DNA of 46,999 bases from an uncultured Bacteroidota bacterium (GCA_902579065.1 CACHFI010000005.1:1-46999); one strand, 5' to 3'. Shown: positions 25,400 to 36,274, counted from the stretch's first letter. Notes: generated by a model from the sequence alone, not told the origin. Made by a program: numbers and translations.

Positions 25400-26908
25400 T
25401 TGATAAATTTTCCGTTTAAAAATAGTATTCTTTCATCTTTAATTAAACAAAGAATGACCAATCTAAATAAGATGAAAGAAAATCCTATATATTTTCAAGA
25501 AAAAGTATTTAGCTTTCTGATAAAGTATGCTAGAAACACAAAATTTGGTATTGATCATTCCTTTGAAAAAATCAAAAATTATAATGACTACAAAGAACTT
25601 GTACCTTCTAGAAAATACGAAGAAATATTTCCATATATTGAAGAAACTAGAAGAGGAAAAAACAACATATTATGGCCTAAAAAAATAAAACTATTTTCGA
25701 AATCATCAGGTACAACAAATGCAAAGAGCAAATATATTCCACTTAGTTATGATACTTTATATGAATGTCATTTCAAAGGAGGAAAGGACATGCTAGCTAT
25801 TTATCTTAATAACAATTCTAATAGTAAAATATTTAATGGTAAAGGAATAATATTGGGGGGATCTAAGGAGATTAATTCTAATTATATTGATGGGGATCTA
25901 TCAGCAATCCTTCTTGATAATTTTCCATTTTGGGTCAATACACATCGTCTTCCAGATATTAGAACAGCTACCATGAAAGATTGGAAAGAAAAACTTGAAA
26001 AGATTACAAATCAATCATTAAATAAAAACATAACTAACTTATCTGGTGTTCCTTCGTGGATGTTGCTTTTATTAAAAAATGTTCTTAAAAAAACTAAAGC
26101 TAATAATATCTTAGAAGTTTGGCCAAATCTAGAACTATATATACATGGTGGAATTAATTTTAGTCCCTACAAAAATCATTTCAGCTCATTAATTCCAAGC
26201 AAAAAAATGAATTATCTTGAAACTTATAATGCTTCAGAAGGATTTTTTGGAATACAAGATCAAATTGATTCTAATGATATGTTATTAATGCTTGATTATG
26301 GAATTTTTTATGAATTTATAAGTAAAAATGATTTAGAGAATAACTCACAAAATTACATTTCACTTAAAGATGTTAAGTTAAATGTAGATTATGCAATAAT
26401 TATTTCAACAAATTCAGGACTGTGGAGATATAATATTGGAGATATAATTTGTTTTACAAGCATCAATCCATTTAGAATAATAATAAAAGGAAGAACAAAG
26501 AGTTGTATAAATACTTTTGGTGAAGAACTAATGGTTCATAATACTGATGAAGCAATTTATGAAGCCTGTAAAGTAACTAAGAGTAAGGTAACAGATTATA
26601 CAATCGCTCCTATATATATGAATAATAAATCTGGAGCTCATGAATGGGCTATTGAATTTGAAAAAATGCCTGAAGACATTTATTTATTTATGAAAATTTT
26701 AGATAAAAAAATTTCATCTATTAACTCTGACTATGAAGCAAAAAGATCTAAGAATTTAATCTTGGATGATCCAAAATTAACAATTGTAAAAAATGGAGTT
26801 TTTTATAATTGGCTAAAACAAAAAAATAAATTAGGTGGTCAAAATAAAATACAACGATTAAATGAAAAAAGAGATTTTATTGAAGAAATAAAAAAAATAA
26901 ACTCATAA
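25400..26908 (+). CDS. GH3-family acyl-adenylate/amido synthetase
   Basis: A GH3 auxin-responsive-promoter-family protein (adenylate-forming ligase fold). Recognisable pieces are FSKSSGTTNAKSKYIPLS (phosphate-binding loop), NASEGFFGIQ (a YNASEG motif as in GH3) and RYNIGDII (a hinge-region motif), and the length of 502 residues is as expected. Plant members conjugate acyl acids to amino acids; the bacterial substrate is unknown. The start is a TTG (no nearby ATG fits the family N-terminus; the first internal Met lies 18 codons in). A monocistronic unit by appearance. Confidence 0.88.
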   Translation: MINFPFKNSILSSLIKQRMTNLNKMKENPIYFQEKVFSFLIKYARNTKFGIDHSFEKIKNYNDYKELVPSRKYEEIFPYIEETRRGKNNILWPKKIKLFSKSSGTTNAKSKYIPLSYDTLYECHFKGGKDMLAIYLNNNSNSKIFNGKGIILGGSKEINSNYIDGDLSAILLDNFPFWVNTHRLPDIRTATMKDWKEKLEKITNQSLNKNITNLSGVPSWMLLLLKNVLKKTKANNILEVWPNLELYIHGGINFSPYKNHFSSLIPSKKMNYLETYNASEGFFGIQDQIDSNDMLLMLDYGIFYEFISKNDLENNSQNYISLKDVKLNVDYAIIISTNSGLWRYNIGDIICFTSINPFRIIIKGRTKSCINTFGEELMVHNTDEAIYEACKVTKSKVTDYTIAPIYMNNKSGAHEWAIEFEKMPEDIYLFMKILDKKISSINSDYEAKRSKNLILDDPKLTIVKNGVFYNWLKQKNKLGGQNKIQRLNEKRDFIEEIKKINS

Positions 26909-26987
26909 GTTTTCAACAATATTTTATCTAGTTAAATTTTACAATCATCTTAAAAAATTCTTTTTTATTTTAGTAAAAAAAACTAAA

Positions 26988-27614
26988 ATGCACATTGCTA
27001 TTGCTGGAAATATTGGCTCAGGAAAAACAACTCTTACAACTCTTTTATCTAAACATTTTAAATGGAAGGCCCACTATGAAGACGTTGAAAACAACCCATA
27101 TTTAAATGATTTTTACAAAGAAATGCAAAGATGGGCATTCAACCTTCAGGTCTATTTTTTAAATAGTCGATTTAGACAAATTATCGACATAAAAAATAGT
27201 GGTGAAAAATATATTCAAGATAGAACAATATATGAAGATGCATATATCTTTGCTCCTAACCTACACGCTATGGGGTTAATGAGTACAAGAGATTTTGAAA
27301 ACTATAAAGAAATTTTCAACTTAATGGACGGATTTATCCAAGGCCCTGATCTTTTAATCTATCTTAGAGCATCTGTTCCTAAGCTTGTTGAGCAGATTCA
27401 AAAAAGAGGAAGAGATTATGAAAATAGCATTAGACTTGATTATCTAACTAGATTAAACGAAAGGTACGAAGCTTGGATAGATGAGTATAAAAAAGGTGAA
27501 CTTTTAATAATCGAAGTTGATAATATCAATTTTTCTGAGAACGAAGATGAACTCAATGACATCATTCAACAAATAGAAAATAGATTAAAAAGCTTGCCTA
27601 ATATTAGCAAGTAA
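26988..27614 (+). CDS. Deoxynucleoside kinase (deoxyadenosine/deoxycytidine type)
   Basis: Second dNK in the window. The P-loop GNIGSGKT is at residues 7-14, followed by ENNPYLNDFY, the catalytic DRTIYEDAYIFA (the DRS-type motif intact), and the LID KRGRDYENSI. At 208 residues the enzyme is complete and should phosphorylate purine or pyrimidine deoxynucleosides. It differs from the folK-linked copy in keeping the standard DRS motif. A short inverted repeat (TTTTAGT/ACTAAAA) immediately precedes the start codon, probably just low-complexity sequence. Confidence 0.9.
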   Translation: MHIAIAGNIGSGKTTLTTLLSKHFKWKAHYEDVENNPYLNDFYKEMQRWAFNLQVYFLNSRFRQIIDIKNSGEKYIQDRTIYEDAYIFAPNLHAMGLMSTRDFENYKEIFNLMDGFIQGPDLLIYLRASVPKLVEQIQKRGRDYENSIRLDYLTRLNERYEAWIDEYKKGELLIIEVDNINFSENEDELNDIIQQIENRLKSLPNISK

Positions 27615-27634
27615 CCAGTAAGGGAAAAAAAGAA

Positions 27635-30211
27635 TTATTTCTTTCCTTTAAATTTAATAGTCATCTTATTAAAAACTGCTTGTCCTGTTAGAGCATTATC
27701 ATTAATTACATCATAATAAACTGTAGTTTCAATTTTTGTATCAGATGTAGTTATAAATCCATCAACTTGATATGAATATGCATCAACTCTTGAAACGGCA
27801 ACAGCTGAACTTGAAGTAAAAACTAATGGCTCAATACAACTAGATACAAATTGCTCACATGCAGCTCCCCCTGATTGACAAAACATGTCATTATCTAAAA
27901 CTAATTTTGAAAGCTGTGTAACATTATTGTTTTTATTGATAGTGAAATCATTTACGCTCGAATATGCAACAACATCCTCACTTTCAACCCTTTCATAAAT
28001 TGCTTCTTGTTCAGTATTCTCAATAACAGATTCGTTTGTATTTTGTACATCTGCATTATTAGTTAGCGATGGAGCAATGACAAGAGCAACTACTGACATT
28101 AACTTTAGTAATATATTTAATGAAGGTCCAGAAGTATCTTTAAATGGATCACCAACTGTATCACCTACTACCGCAGCTTTGTGAGCTTCAGTTCCTTTTT
28201 TTCCTTGTTCTTCAATCATCTTCTTAGCATTATCCCATGCTCCACCAGCGTTAGATTGAAAAATTGCCATCAAAACACCACATGTGGTAACACCAGCTAA
28301 AAGTCCACCAAGCATTTCAGCACCTCCAATCCCAAACCATTTTCCTCCAAAACCAACAATTACAGGAACAGCAATAGCTAATAATCCAGGAAGAACCATT
28401 TCCTTAATAGATGCTTTTGTTGAAATATCAACACACTTATCATATTCAGCAACTCCATTTGCAGCATCAAATATTTTTTTATCAGCAGCAGAAGCTTTTG
28501 ACATATCTGAATCGTATTTTTTCATTACCTCTAATGCAGCCTTAAGTGCTGGAATATCTCTAAACTGTCTTCTAACTTCTTCAATCATTGCCATGGCAGC
28601 TCTACCAACAGCATTCATTGAAAGTGCTGAAAACACAAAAGGTAACATTCCTCCAATAAGTAAACCAGCCATAATATCAGGTTGAGACACATCAATTGAT
28701 TGAACACCAGCAGTTTTCATGAATGCAGCAAAAAGTGCAAGTGCTGTTAATGCAGCGGAAGCAATTGCAAAACCTTTACCAATTGCAGCTGTTGTATTTC
28801 CTACCGCATCTAATTTATCAGTTCTTTCTCTAACCTCAGAAGGTAATTCAGCCATTTCAGCAATACCACCTGCATTATCTGAAATTGGTCCATAAGCATC
28901 AACTGCCAATTGTATTCCAGTATTAGCTAACATTCCTACAGCCGCAATAGCTATACCATATAATCCAGCAAAACTGTGAGAAACTAAAATTGCAGATGCA
29001 ATTAATAAAATTGGAATTGCAGTAGACATCATTCCCACTCCTAGACCAGCTATAATATTTGTTGCAGATCCTGTCTCAGATTGTTCAACAATAGAAGTAA
29101 CTGGTTTTGTTCCTGTTCCAGTGTAGTATTCAGTCACTTTACCTACTAAAAGTCCTGCTACTAAACCTGCAATAGTAGCCCAAAACACACCCATAGCAGT
29201 GTACTGAACTCCATCACTCACCCAACTTTCTGGAAGCATTGTATTGATTATAAAATAAGATGCTACTAACATCAAACCAGCTGAACCAAACTCTCCCATA
29301 TTTAAAGCTTTATGAGGAGATCCCCCATCTTTAACTTTAACTAAAAATGTACCTATTATTGACATTACTATACCAACAGCTGCAAGTACTAATGGTAAAT
29401 ATACTGCTCCTAAACCATCAAAACTTTCTCTAAATTCAGGAAGAGTAGCGTAAACGGCACCTAAAACCATTGAACCTATTATTGATCCTACATATGACTC
29501 GAATAAATCAGCACCCATACCTGCAACATCACCTACATTATCACCTACATTATCAGCAATAGTAGCTGGGTTAAGAGGATGATCCTCAGGAATTCCAGCC
29601 TCAACTTTACCAACAAGATCAGCTCCAACGTCTGCAGCTTTAGTATAAATTCCACCACCTACTCTAGCAAATAAAGCTATTGAAGATGCTCCTAATGAAA
29701 AACCAGATAATACATTTAGTACCATTTCTAAATTATCACTCCACATTCCTTGATATAAAAACAATAATGTACTTAAACCAAGAACTCCTAGACCAACTAC
29801 ACCAAGACCCATAACTGCACCTCCAGAAAATGCAACTTCTAAAGCCTTCCCTAGTGAAGTTCTAGCTGCATGTGTAGTTCTAACATTTGCTTTTGTTGCA
29901 ACTTTCATTCCAATAAAACCAGCAAGTGCCGAACAAATAGCTCCAACAATGAAAGAAACTGCTACTAAACCATGAGAAGCTTCCTCGCTTGATCCTTTGA
30001 AGAATAATAATACTGCAACTGCTGCCACAAAAACAGATAAAACTTTATATTCTGCTTTCAAAAATGACATTGCTCCATCTGCAATATTTTTTGCTATCCT
30101 TGACATATTCTCTTCTCCTTCATCTTGTTTAGCTACCCAAGCATTTTTCCAAAACACAAAAGCTAATGCAAGTACTCCAAAAAAAGGCAGGTATGATACG
30201 ATAATTTCCAT
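27635..30211 (-). CDS. hppA: Membrane-bound ion-translocating pyrophosphatase with a periplasmic C-terminal extension
   Basis: Couples pyrophosphate hydrolysis to H+ or Na+ transport across the inner membrane. About 16 membrane segments occupy residues 1-716, with the catalytic loops [35 protein letters not shown] and [27 protein letters not shown] (alanine at the position where K+-independent enzymes have lysine) marks a K+-dependent form; the glutamate in LFES is where Na+ pumps have it, but some Bacteroidota H+ pumps share this, so the ion is undecided. Residues about 717-858 form an extra domain ending in KGKK with a Cys-rich [15 protein letters not shown] stretch, expected on the periplasmic side. 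Confidence 0.95.
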   Translation of the reverse strand: MEIIVSYLPFFGVLALAFVFWKNAWVAKQDEGEENMSRIAKNIADGAMSFLKAEYKVLSVFVAAVAVLLFFKGSSEEASHGLVAVSFIVGAICSALAGFIGMKVATKANVRTTHAARTSLGKALEVAFSGGAVMGLGVVGLGVLGLSTLLFLYQGMWSDNLEMVLNVLSGFSLGASSIALFARVGGGIYTKAADVGADLVGKVEAGIPEDHPLNPATIADNVGDNVGDVAGMGADLFESYVGSIIGSMVLGAVYATLPEFRESFDGLGAVYLPLVLAAVGIVMSIIGTFLVKVKDGGSPHKALNMGEFGSAGLMLVASYFIINTMLPESWVSDGVQYTAMGVFWATIAGLVAGLLVGKVTEYYTGTGTKPVTSIVEQSETGSATNIIAGLGVGMMSTAIPILLIASAILVSHSFAGLYGIAIAAVGMLANTGIQLAVDAYGPISDNAGGIAEMAELPSEVRERTDKLDAVGNTTAAIGKGFAIASAALTALALFAAFMKTAGVQSIDVSQPDIMAGLLIGGMLPFVFSALSMNAVGRAAMAMIEEVRRQFRDIPALKAALEVMKKYDSDMSKASAADKKIFDAANGVAEYDKCVDISTKASIKEMVLPGLLAIAVPVIVGFGGKWFGIGGAEMLGGLLAGVTTCGVLMAIFQSNAGGAWDNAKKMIEEQGKKGTEAHKAAVVGDTVGDPFKDTSGPSLNILLKLMSVVALVIAPSLTNNADVQNTNESVIENTEQEAIYERVESEDVVAYSSVNDFTINKNNNVTQLSKLVLDNDMFCQSGGAACEQFVSSCIEPLVFTSSSAVAVSRVDAYSYQVDGFITTSDTKIETTVYYDVINDNALTGQAVFNKMTIKFKGKK

Positions 30212-30241
30212 AGTATATATTTTGTTATTTTAATTCGTCTG

Positions 30242-30258
30242 CAAAAATAATATTTTTG
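30242..30258. promoter_or_regulatory. Divergent -7 boxes forming a perfect inverted repeat upstream of hppA
   Basis: CAAAAATA-A-TATTTTTG is a perfect 8+8 palindrome. The minus-strand half is a TAnnTTTG box about 31 nt before the hppA start codon; the plus-strand half is an identical box pointing toward etfB, 136 bp away. It could be a promoter plus a binding site, or a chance symmetry in AT-rich sequence. Confidence 0.45.
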
Positions 30259-30360
30259 ATCAATAAGAGGGGGTTTAAGAAGAAATAATCCTCATTAAAA
30301 TTGATGGTATCTTTTTCATATTTAATGTGAAAAAACCAATAAAAAGTTAATGTAATTATT

Positions 30361-30368
30361 TAGATTTG
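30361..30368 (+). promoter_or_regulatory. -7 promoter box of the etfBA operon
   Basis: TAGATTTG, identical to the crtI and ruvC boxes, predicting a leader of about 20 nt before the etfB ATG. Confidence 0.5.
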
Positions 30369-30393
30369 TTAAGAAATAAATCAAACATTTAAA

Positions 30394-31140
30394 ATGAATA
30401 TTTTAGTATGTATTAGCAGTGTGCCAGACACAACTTCAAAAATCAACTTTACAGATAACAACACTAAATTTGATAGTAATGGTGTTCAATTTGTAATTAA
30501 CCCATATGATGAATTTGGACTAACAAAGGCTGTTTTTCTGAAAGAAGAAAATCAAGCTTCAATTACTGTTTTAACAGTAGGAGACCCATCTGTTGAACCA
30601 ATTCTTAGAAAAGCATTAGCAATTGGTGCAGATAAAGCAATAAGAATTAATTATAGCCCTACAGATAGTTATTCTACAGCTTATCAAATAGCTAATCATA
30701 TTAACTCTTCAGAATATGATTTAATTATTGCTGGCAAAGAATCTAGTGATTATAATAATGGAGCTGTTCCCGGTATGATTGCGGATATGCTTGAAATCCC
30801 TTTCATTAATGCTTGCAATGGCTTAACACTTGAAGGAAATAATTTAAAATTAACAAGAGAAATTGATGGTGGTATTGAAAATATTCAAACCAAAACACCA
30901 ATTATAATTGGAGGACAAAAAGGGCTAGTAGAAGAAAGCGAATTGAAAATACCAAATATGAGAGGAATAATGACAGCAAGAACAAAACCATTAGAAGTAA
31001 TTGAATCATCAGATCACACTTCACTTACTGAATCTATTTCTTTTGAAAAACCTGCAGCAAAAGGAAGTTGTAAAATGATAGATGAAAATAATATAAATGA
31101 ACTAGTGCAAGAACTGCATAATGTTGCAAAAGTCATATAA
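30394..31140 (+). CDS. etfB: Electron transfer flavoprotein beta subunit
   Basis: The beta subunit of the FAD/AMP heterodimer that passes electrons from acyl-CoA and other dehydrogenases to the quinone pool. The start MNILVCISSVPDTTSKI, the core DEFGLTKAV and the AMP-loop LIIAGKESSDYNNGAVPGMIADMLEIP are all typical. The length is 248. It is followed 13 bases later by etfA; the same transcript probably continues through at least the folA region. Confidence 0.95.
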   Translation: MNILVCISSVPDTTSKINFTDNNTKFDSNGVQFVINPYDEFGLTKAVFLKEENQASITVLTVGDPSVEPILRKALAIGADKAIRINYSPTDSYSTAYQIANHINSSEYDLIIAGKESSDYNNGAVPGMIADMLEIPFINACNGLTLEGNNLKLTREIDGGIENIQTKTPIIIGGQKGLVEESELKIPNMRGIMTARTKPLEVIESSDHTSLTESISFEKPAAKGSCKMIDENNINELVQELHNVAKVI

Positions 31141-31153
31141 AAAAACATAAAAA

Positions 31154-32104
31154 ATGTCAATAATAGTATACGCAGAAAGTTGGGAAGGAAAATTTAGGAA
31201 AAGTACTTATGAAGCTGTTTCATATGCTAAAAACATGTCTGAAATTTTACAACAAGAAGTCAAATCTATCACAGTTGGTGATATTTCTGAAGAGGAACTT
31301 AAAAAACTTGGTATATATGGATCTTCATCAGTTGAATCATATCCAAATATTTCTAAAAGTGATGGAAAATCCGTTGCTGAAATAATTAAAGAGCATGCAC
31401 AGAACTCTAAATTTATTGTTTTTTCAAATACATTTAATGCTAAAAGTATTGCACCTAGAGTTTCTGCAAAACTTAAAGCTGGTATTATAACTAATATTAT
31501 ATCCAATTTAGAAAATAATAATGAACCAGTCTTTAAAAGACAATCATTTTCATCAAAAGCAATTGAGGCGGTTAAATTAAATACAAATCAAGGTGTGCTA
31601 AGCATTGCTCCAAATTCATTTGAATTATCAGAAAAGCAATTAGATTGTAAAATTAGTGTTAATCAAAAAACTACTGAATCAGACTTAAATATTATCGGAA
31701 AAGACATTAACAAAGGAAAAATATCTCTTTCTGAAGCTGAAGTTATTGTATCAGCAGGACGAGGTTTAAAAGGTCCAGAAAATTGGAATATGATTGAAGA
31801 GCTTGCTGATATTTTAGGTGCTGCAACAGCATGCTCAAAACCTGTTTCTGATATTGGATGGAGACCACATTCTGAACATGTTGGACAAACAGGTAAAGCT
31901 GTTGCTCCAAATTTATATATTGCCATAGGAATTTCAGGAGCAATACAACATCTTGCTGGTGTTAATTCATCTAAAGTTATGGTAGCAATTAATACTGATC
32001 CTGAAGCACCATTTTTCAAAGCTGCCGATTATGGAGTAGTCGGTGATGCTTTTGAAGTAGTTCCAAAATTAATAGAGGAAATAAAAAGTTTAAGGAATAA
32101 TTAA
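31154..32104 (+). CDS. etfA: Electron transfer flavoprotein alpha subunit
   Basis: The FAD-binding subunit. The C-terminal FAD domain has SAGRGLKGPENW, SDIGWRPHSEHVGQTGK, YIAIGISGAIQHLAG and INTDPEAPFFKAADYGVVGD, all hallmark ETF-alpha motifs. The length of 316 is normal. It works with etfB immediately upstream. Confidence 0.96.
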   Translation: MSIIVYAESWEGKFRKSTYEAVSYAKNMSEILQQEVKSITVGDISEEELKKLGIYGSSSVESYPNISKSDGKSVAEIIKEHAQNSKFIVFSNTFNAKSIAPRVSAKLKAGIITNIISNLENNNEPVFKRQSFSSKAIEAVKLNTNQGVLSIAPNSFELSEKQLDCKISVNQKTTESDLNIIGKDINKGKISLSEAEVIVSAGRGLKGPENWNMIEELADILGAATACSKPVSDIGWRPHSEHVGQTGKAVAPNLYIAIGISGAIQHLAGVNSSKVMVAINTDPEAPFFKAADYGVVGDAFEVVPKLIEEIKSLRNN

Positions 32105-32106
32105 AA

Positions 32107-32691
32107 TTGGAGTTAATTCAGCTAAATATTTCGGCTATAAGACAAAGTGATGCTCAAAACAATGCCTATGTTTTGCTTTTAAATGAAACAATTGGCGAAA
32201 GACAATTACCAGTTGTTATAGGGTGGTGTGAAGCTAGAGCAATTGCAGTAGCTCTAGAAAATAAAGAAAAACCAGAAAGACCTTTAACTCATGATTTATT
32301 TAAATCGTTCGGAGATAAGTTTAATATCTCTGTAAGCAAAATGGTAATACATAAGTTGATTGAAGGTGTTTTTCATTCAACTTTACATTGTAAAAACTTA
32401 GTAACAAATGAAGAAATAGAAATTGATTCAAGAACATCTGATGCAATAGCAATAGCAATACGATTCTCTTGTCCTATCTTTACATATGAAGATATTTTAT
32501 CAAGAGCATCAATTATAACTGTAAGTTCTTACAGTAAGGAGGAAGGGCAATCTGATGTTATGGAAAAAGAAAAAAAAATAAATAGATATACTTTAAAAGA
32601 ACTTCAAGAATCTTTACAGCAGGCAATTAAAGTAGAAAACTATGAAAAAGCATCTATTTTAAGAGATGAAATTAAAAGAAGAACATCGTGA
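32107..32691 (+). CDS. Bifunctional nuclease family protein with C-terminal UvrB/C-like motif
   Basis: Residues 1-135 match the bifunctional nuclease (DUF151/BFN) family: ERQLPVVIGWCEARAIA, RPLTHDLF and the conserved IDSRTSDAIAIAIRF. The C-terminal end (about 155-192) is a UvrB/UvrC helical-hairpin motif (LQQAIKVENYEKASILRDEIK). The start is a TTG two bases after etfA. Family members have reported nuclease activity, but the physiological role is unclear. Its stop overlaps the next start (GTGA). Confidence 0.88.
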   Translation: MELIQLNISAIRQSDAQNNAYVLLLNETIGERQLPVVIGWCEARAIAVALENKEKPERPLTHDLFKSFGDKFNISVSKMVIHKLIEGVFHSTLHCKNLVTNEEIEIDSRTSDAIAIAIRFSCPIFTYEDILSRASIITVSSYSKEEGQSDVMEKEKKINRYTLKELQESLQQAIKVENYEKASILRDEIKRRTS

Positions 32692-34352
32692 AAAATATTT
32701 TATTAATATTTCTTAGCACTTTATTTTTCTCTGTTTCTGCGTATGAAATAGAGGATAAATGGTTTTTTTCTGAAATAAAATCTGAAACAACTAATAATAC
32801 AGATTTTAACAAAGATGACATTCTCTTAATTAATAACGATAATACTTTTGAATATCAAATTTTTAGTAAAGATTTATATGCAAAAGGGTCATGGCAACTA
32901 ATTGAAGATAAACTAATTTTTAACTACATTCTACCAAATGATACTACAAGAGAATACATTGTAAAAGTTTCAAGCAACAGCTTAGTTCTTATTGAAAATA
33001 ATGTAAAATATATTTTTTCAAAAAATACACCTATTGTTGATGTAGAAAATGAACAATCATTAACAAATAAAATATTTAGAGGTATTCTTGGTCTTTTATC
33101 ACTTATATTTCTTGCTTTTATTTTTAGTAAAAACAAAAGAAATATAAATTGGTCTTTGGTTACTAAAGGACTGCTTATTCAATTGTTTCTTGCTTTGATG
33201 ATTTTGAAAGTACCTATTGTTCAAAATGTTTTTGAATGGATAAGCGCAATTTTTGTTACAGTTTTACAGTTTTCAAAGCAAGGTGCATTATTTCTTTTTG
33301 GAGAGACACTTGTAAATAGTAATGAATTCGGCGCAATTTTTGCTTTCCAAATTTTACCAACTATTATATTTTTCTCTGCTCTTACTAGTCTTCTTTTTTA
33401 TCTTGGAATACTTCAAAAGATTGTGTATTTCTTTGCTCTATTAATGAAAAAAACATTAAAACTATCTGGAGCCGAAAGTTTATCCGCTGCAGGTAATATC
33501 TTTTTAGGTCAAACAGAATCTCCTCTATTAGTTAAACCATACATTGAAAAAATGACTTCCTCAGAGTTGCTCTGTTTGATGTCAGGAGGTATGGCTACAA
33601 TTGCTGGAGGAGTACTCGCTGCATATATTGGTTTTTTAGGAGGAAGTGATCCTGAACAACAACTCTTTTTTGCCAAACATTTACTTACTGCATCCGTAAT
33701 GTCGGCACCAGCTGCAGTTGTTCTTTCTAAAATACTTTTGCCAGAAACAGAGAAAATAAATGAAGATATGAGTATTTCTAATGAAAAACTTGGATGCAAT
33801 TCGTTTGAAGCAATAAGTATAGGTACAAGTCAAGGTATTAGATTAGCGATAAATGTAGGTGCGATGATTTTAGTTTTTATTGCTTTTATAAGTATGATAA
33901 ATTACTTTTTAAATGATTTTATTGGATCCAAAACCAATTTAAATAATACGATTAATGAACTTACCAATGGCCAATATAATGGTTTAACTTTAGAGTTTTT
34001 ACTTGGTTATATATTAGCCCCAATTACATGGCTAATGGGCGTATGTAAAGAAGATATGGTTTTGGTAGGTCAATTACTTGGTGAAAAAACAATCTTAAAT
34101 GAATTTGTTGCATATATATCTCTAGCTGAACTAAAAGAAAGTGGTAAATTCTTTCAAGAAAAATCAATAATTATTTCAACATATATCCTGTGTGGATTTG
34201 CTAACTTCTTATCAATTGGGATTCAAATCGGTGGAATTGGTTCACTAGCTCCAGGTCGAACAAGTGACTTGTCAAAACTTGGAATACTGGCATTAATTGC
34301 TGGAACTTTAGCATCATTATTAACAGCAGTAATTGTAGGAACAATACTTTAA
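32688..34352 (+). CDS. Concentrative nucleoside transporter (NupC/CNT) with N-terminal periplasmic domain
   Basis: Nucleoside/cation symporter. The C-terminal CNT part (about 150-554) shows [33 protein letters not shown], an EKINEDM-type loop and the [17 protein letters not shown] signature. Before it comes a signal peptide-like helix and about 100 residues of beta-strand sequence with the [12 protein letters not shown] pattern of a lipocalin-like fold. The GTG start overlaps the previous stop. Nucleoside uptake fits the flanking thymidylate synthase, and the dNK genes elsewhere in the window. Confidence 0.9.
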   Translation: MKNILLIFLSTLFFSVSAYEIEDKWFFSEIKSETTNNTDFNKDDILLINNDNTFEYQIFSKDLYAKGSWQLIEDKLIFNYILPNDTTREYIVKVSSNSLVLIENNVKYIFSKNTPIVDVENEQSLTNKIFRGILGLLSLIFLAFIFSKNKRNINWSLVTKGLLIQLFLALMILKVPIVQNVFEWISAIFVTVLQFSKQGALFLFGETLVNSNEFGAIFAFQILPTIIFFSALTSLLFYLGILQKIVYFFALLMKKTLKLSGAESLSAAGNIFLGQTESPLLVKPYIEKMTSSELLCLMSGGMATIAGGVLAAYIGFLGGSDPEQQLFFAKHLLTASVMSAPAAVVLSKILLPETEKINEDMSISNEKLGCNSFEAISIGTSQGIRLAINVGAMILVFIAFISMINYFLNDFIGSKTNLNNTINELTNGQYNGLTLEFLLGYILAPITWLMGVCKEDMVLVGQLLGEKTILNEFVAYISLAELKESGKFFQEKSIIISTYILCGFANFLSIGIQIGGIGSLAPGRTSDLSKLGILALIAGTLASLLTAVIVGTIL

Positions 34353-34356
34353 AAAT

Positions 34357-35151
34357 ATGAGACAATACCTTGACTTAATGTCACATGTAATGCAAAATGG
34401 CAGCTTAAAAACTGATAGAACTGGTACTGGCACAAAAAGTGTATTCGGTTACCAAATGAGATTTAATTTAAATGAAGGATTTCCTTGTGTAACAACAAAA
34501 AAGCTTCATTTAAAATCTATAATACATGAACTTCTTTGGTTTTTAAAAGGAGATACTAACATTAAGTATTTAAATGATAACGGAGTTAGAATATGGGATG
34601 AATGGGCAGACAAGAATGGAGATTTAGGACATGTCTATGGCTATCAGTGGAGAAGTTGGCCAACACCAAACGGAAAACACATTGACCAGATTAAACAAAT
34701 TATAAAACAAATAAAAGAAACTCCAAACAGTAGAAGAATAATTGTTAGTGCATGGAACGTAGGTGAAATAGAAAATATGGCTTTACCACCATGTCATACA
34801 TTCTTTCAATTTTATGTCTCAGAAAACAAATTATCTTGTCAATTATATCAAAGAAGTGCTGATATCTTTTTAGGGGTCCCTTTTAATATCGCATCGTATG
34901 CTCTATTAACAATGATGGTAGCACAGGTTTGTAATCTAAAACTTGGAGATTTTGTACATACTTTAGGTGATGCCCATATTTACACCAATCATTTTGAACA
35001 AACAGAATTACAACTATCTAGAGAGCCAAAAAGGTTACCAAAAATGATAATTAATAAAGAAGTTAAAGATATTTTTGAGTTTAATTTCGAGGACTTTCAG
35101 CTTATTGATTACGAATATCACCCTCATATTAAAGGAAAGGTAGCTGTTTAA
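34357..35151 (+). CDS. thyA: Thymidylate synthase
   Basis: Methylates dUMP to dTMP using methylenetetrahydrofolate, producing dihydrofolate. [12 protein letters not shown] near the start, the active-site cysteine in [13 protein letters not shown], the [17 protein letters not shown] loop and HIYTNHFEQ are all standard. The length of 264 matches the bacterial norm. It begins four bases after the transporter. FolA, which recycles its dihydrofolate, lies 1.1 kb downstream in the same run. Confidence 0.97.
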   Translation: MRQYLDLMSHVMQNGSLKTDRTGTGTKSVFGYQMRFNLNEGFPCVTTKKLHLKSIIHELLWFLKGDTNIKYLNDNGVRIWDEWADKNGDLGHVYGYQWRSWPTPNGKHIDQIKQIIKQIKETPNSRRIIVSAWNVGEIENMALPPCHTFFQFYVSENKLSCQLYQRSADIFLGVPFNIASYALLTMMVAQVCNLKLGDFVHTLGDAHIYTNHFEQTELQLSREPKRLPKMIINKEVKDIFEFNFEDFQLIDYEYHPHIKGKVAV

Positions 35152-35161
35152 ACTTATTATT

Positions 35162-36274
35162 ATGAAAAAAATAATTGTACTTGGAGCAGGATTAGTAGGG
35201 GGAGAAATGGCAGTTGATCTTTCAAAAAAACATATGGTATCATCAGTTGACATTTCAAAAAAAAATCTAGACAAAATAAACTCAAAGCACATAAATAAAA
35301 TTTGTCTTGATATTACAGATACAAAATCCCTTCAAGATCTCATTAAAGATTATGATCTAGTAATTGGTGCAGTTCCCGGATTCATGGGATATAAGATGAT
35401 GAAGGATGTTATTGAAGCTCAAAAAAATATTGTGGATATTTCTTTTTACCCTGAAGATCCATTTGGTCTTGATGAATTAGCAAAAAAAAATAATGTAATT
35501 GCTATAATGGATTGTGGTGTAGCCCCTGGAATGGGTAATATTATCTTTGGTCACCATAATGAAACTATGGAAATAACTGATTATGAATGTTTAGTTGGAG
35601 GTTTACCTGAAAAAAGAGAATGGCCCTATGAATATCAAGCAGTTTTCTCTCCAATTGATGTAATTGAAGAATACATAAGGCCTGCAAGATTTGTTAAAAA
35701 CAAAAATATTATAACAAGAAAAGCACTTTCAGATACAGAACTAGTAGAATTTGATGAAATCGGGACTTTAGAAAGTTGGAATTCTGATGGACTAAGAACC
35801 TTAATTAACACTATGTCACATGTTCCAAATATGATTGAAAAAACCTTAAGATACCCTGGCTGTGTCGAATATATTAAGGTTTTAAGAGAAACAGGTTTTT
35901 TCTCATATAATGAAATTGATATTAATGGAAAAAAAATTAGACCCATTGACCTTACTGCAAAACTTTTATTTCCAAAATGGGAAATGAAAGATGGAGATAA
36001 AGATTTTACAGTAATGAGAATAATAATAAAAGGTGTTGAAAAAGGGAAAAATGTTGAGTATCAATATAATCTTCTAGACAGATATCATAACAACACTATC
36101 TCTATGGCTAGGACAACAGGGTATACATGTACTGCAGTAGCCAATCTAGTTTTAGATAGTCAATATAAAAAAGTGGGAGTTTCACCACCTGAATTTTTAG
36201 GAGAACATTTTAAGTATATTAATAATTATTTAAAGGAAAGAAATGTTATTTATAATGTAAATAAAAACAAATGA
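35162..36274 (+). CDS. Saccharopine dehydrogenase-like oxidoreductase
   Basis: NAD(P)-dependent dehydrogenase of the saccharopine dehydrogenase superfamily. The N-terminal Rossmann fold has GAGLVGGEMAVDL; the middle contains IMDCGVAPGMGNIIFG and the C-terminal part closes the substrate domain. At 370 residues it resembles the single-domain lysine-6-dehydrogenase or saccharopine reductase type; the substrate is not fixed by sequence. It lies between thyA and folA and overlaps folA by ATGA, though no link to folate is known to me. Confidence 0.85.
   Translation: MKKIIVLGAGLVGGEMAVDLSKKHMVSSVDISKKNLDKINSKHINKICLDITDTKSLQDLIKDYDLVIGAVPGFMGYKMMKDVIEAQKNIVDISFYPEDPFGLDELAKKNNVIAIMDCGVAPGMGNIIFGHHNETMEITDYECLVGGLPEKREWPYEYQAVFSPIDVIEEYIRPARFVKNKNIITRKALSDTELVEFDEIGTLESWNSDGLRTLINTMSHVPNMIEKTLRYPGCVEYIKVLRETGFFSYNEIDINGKKIRPIDLTAKLLFPKWEMKDGDKDFTVMRIIIKGVEKGKNVEYQYNLLDRYHNNTISMARTTGYTCTAVANLVLDSQYKKVGVSPPEFLGEHFKYINNYLKERNVIYNVNKNK

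Noticed and set aside
26968-26988. TTTTAGT/ACTAAAA inverted repeat just before the second dNK start
   Set aside because: Only seven weak A-T-rich pairs with an A-run loop; expected by chance at this base composition.
27592-27611. Inverted repeat at the end of the second dNK gene, considered as a terminator
   Set aside because: It lies within the coding end, has almost no loop and no following T run on either strand.
28284-28685. 133-residue plus-strand open frame inside hppA
   Set aside because: It is antisense to the well-supported hppA gene, lacks a promoter and any family signature, and reflects the alanine/glycine-rich codons of hppA.
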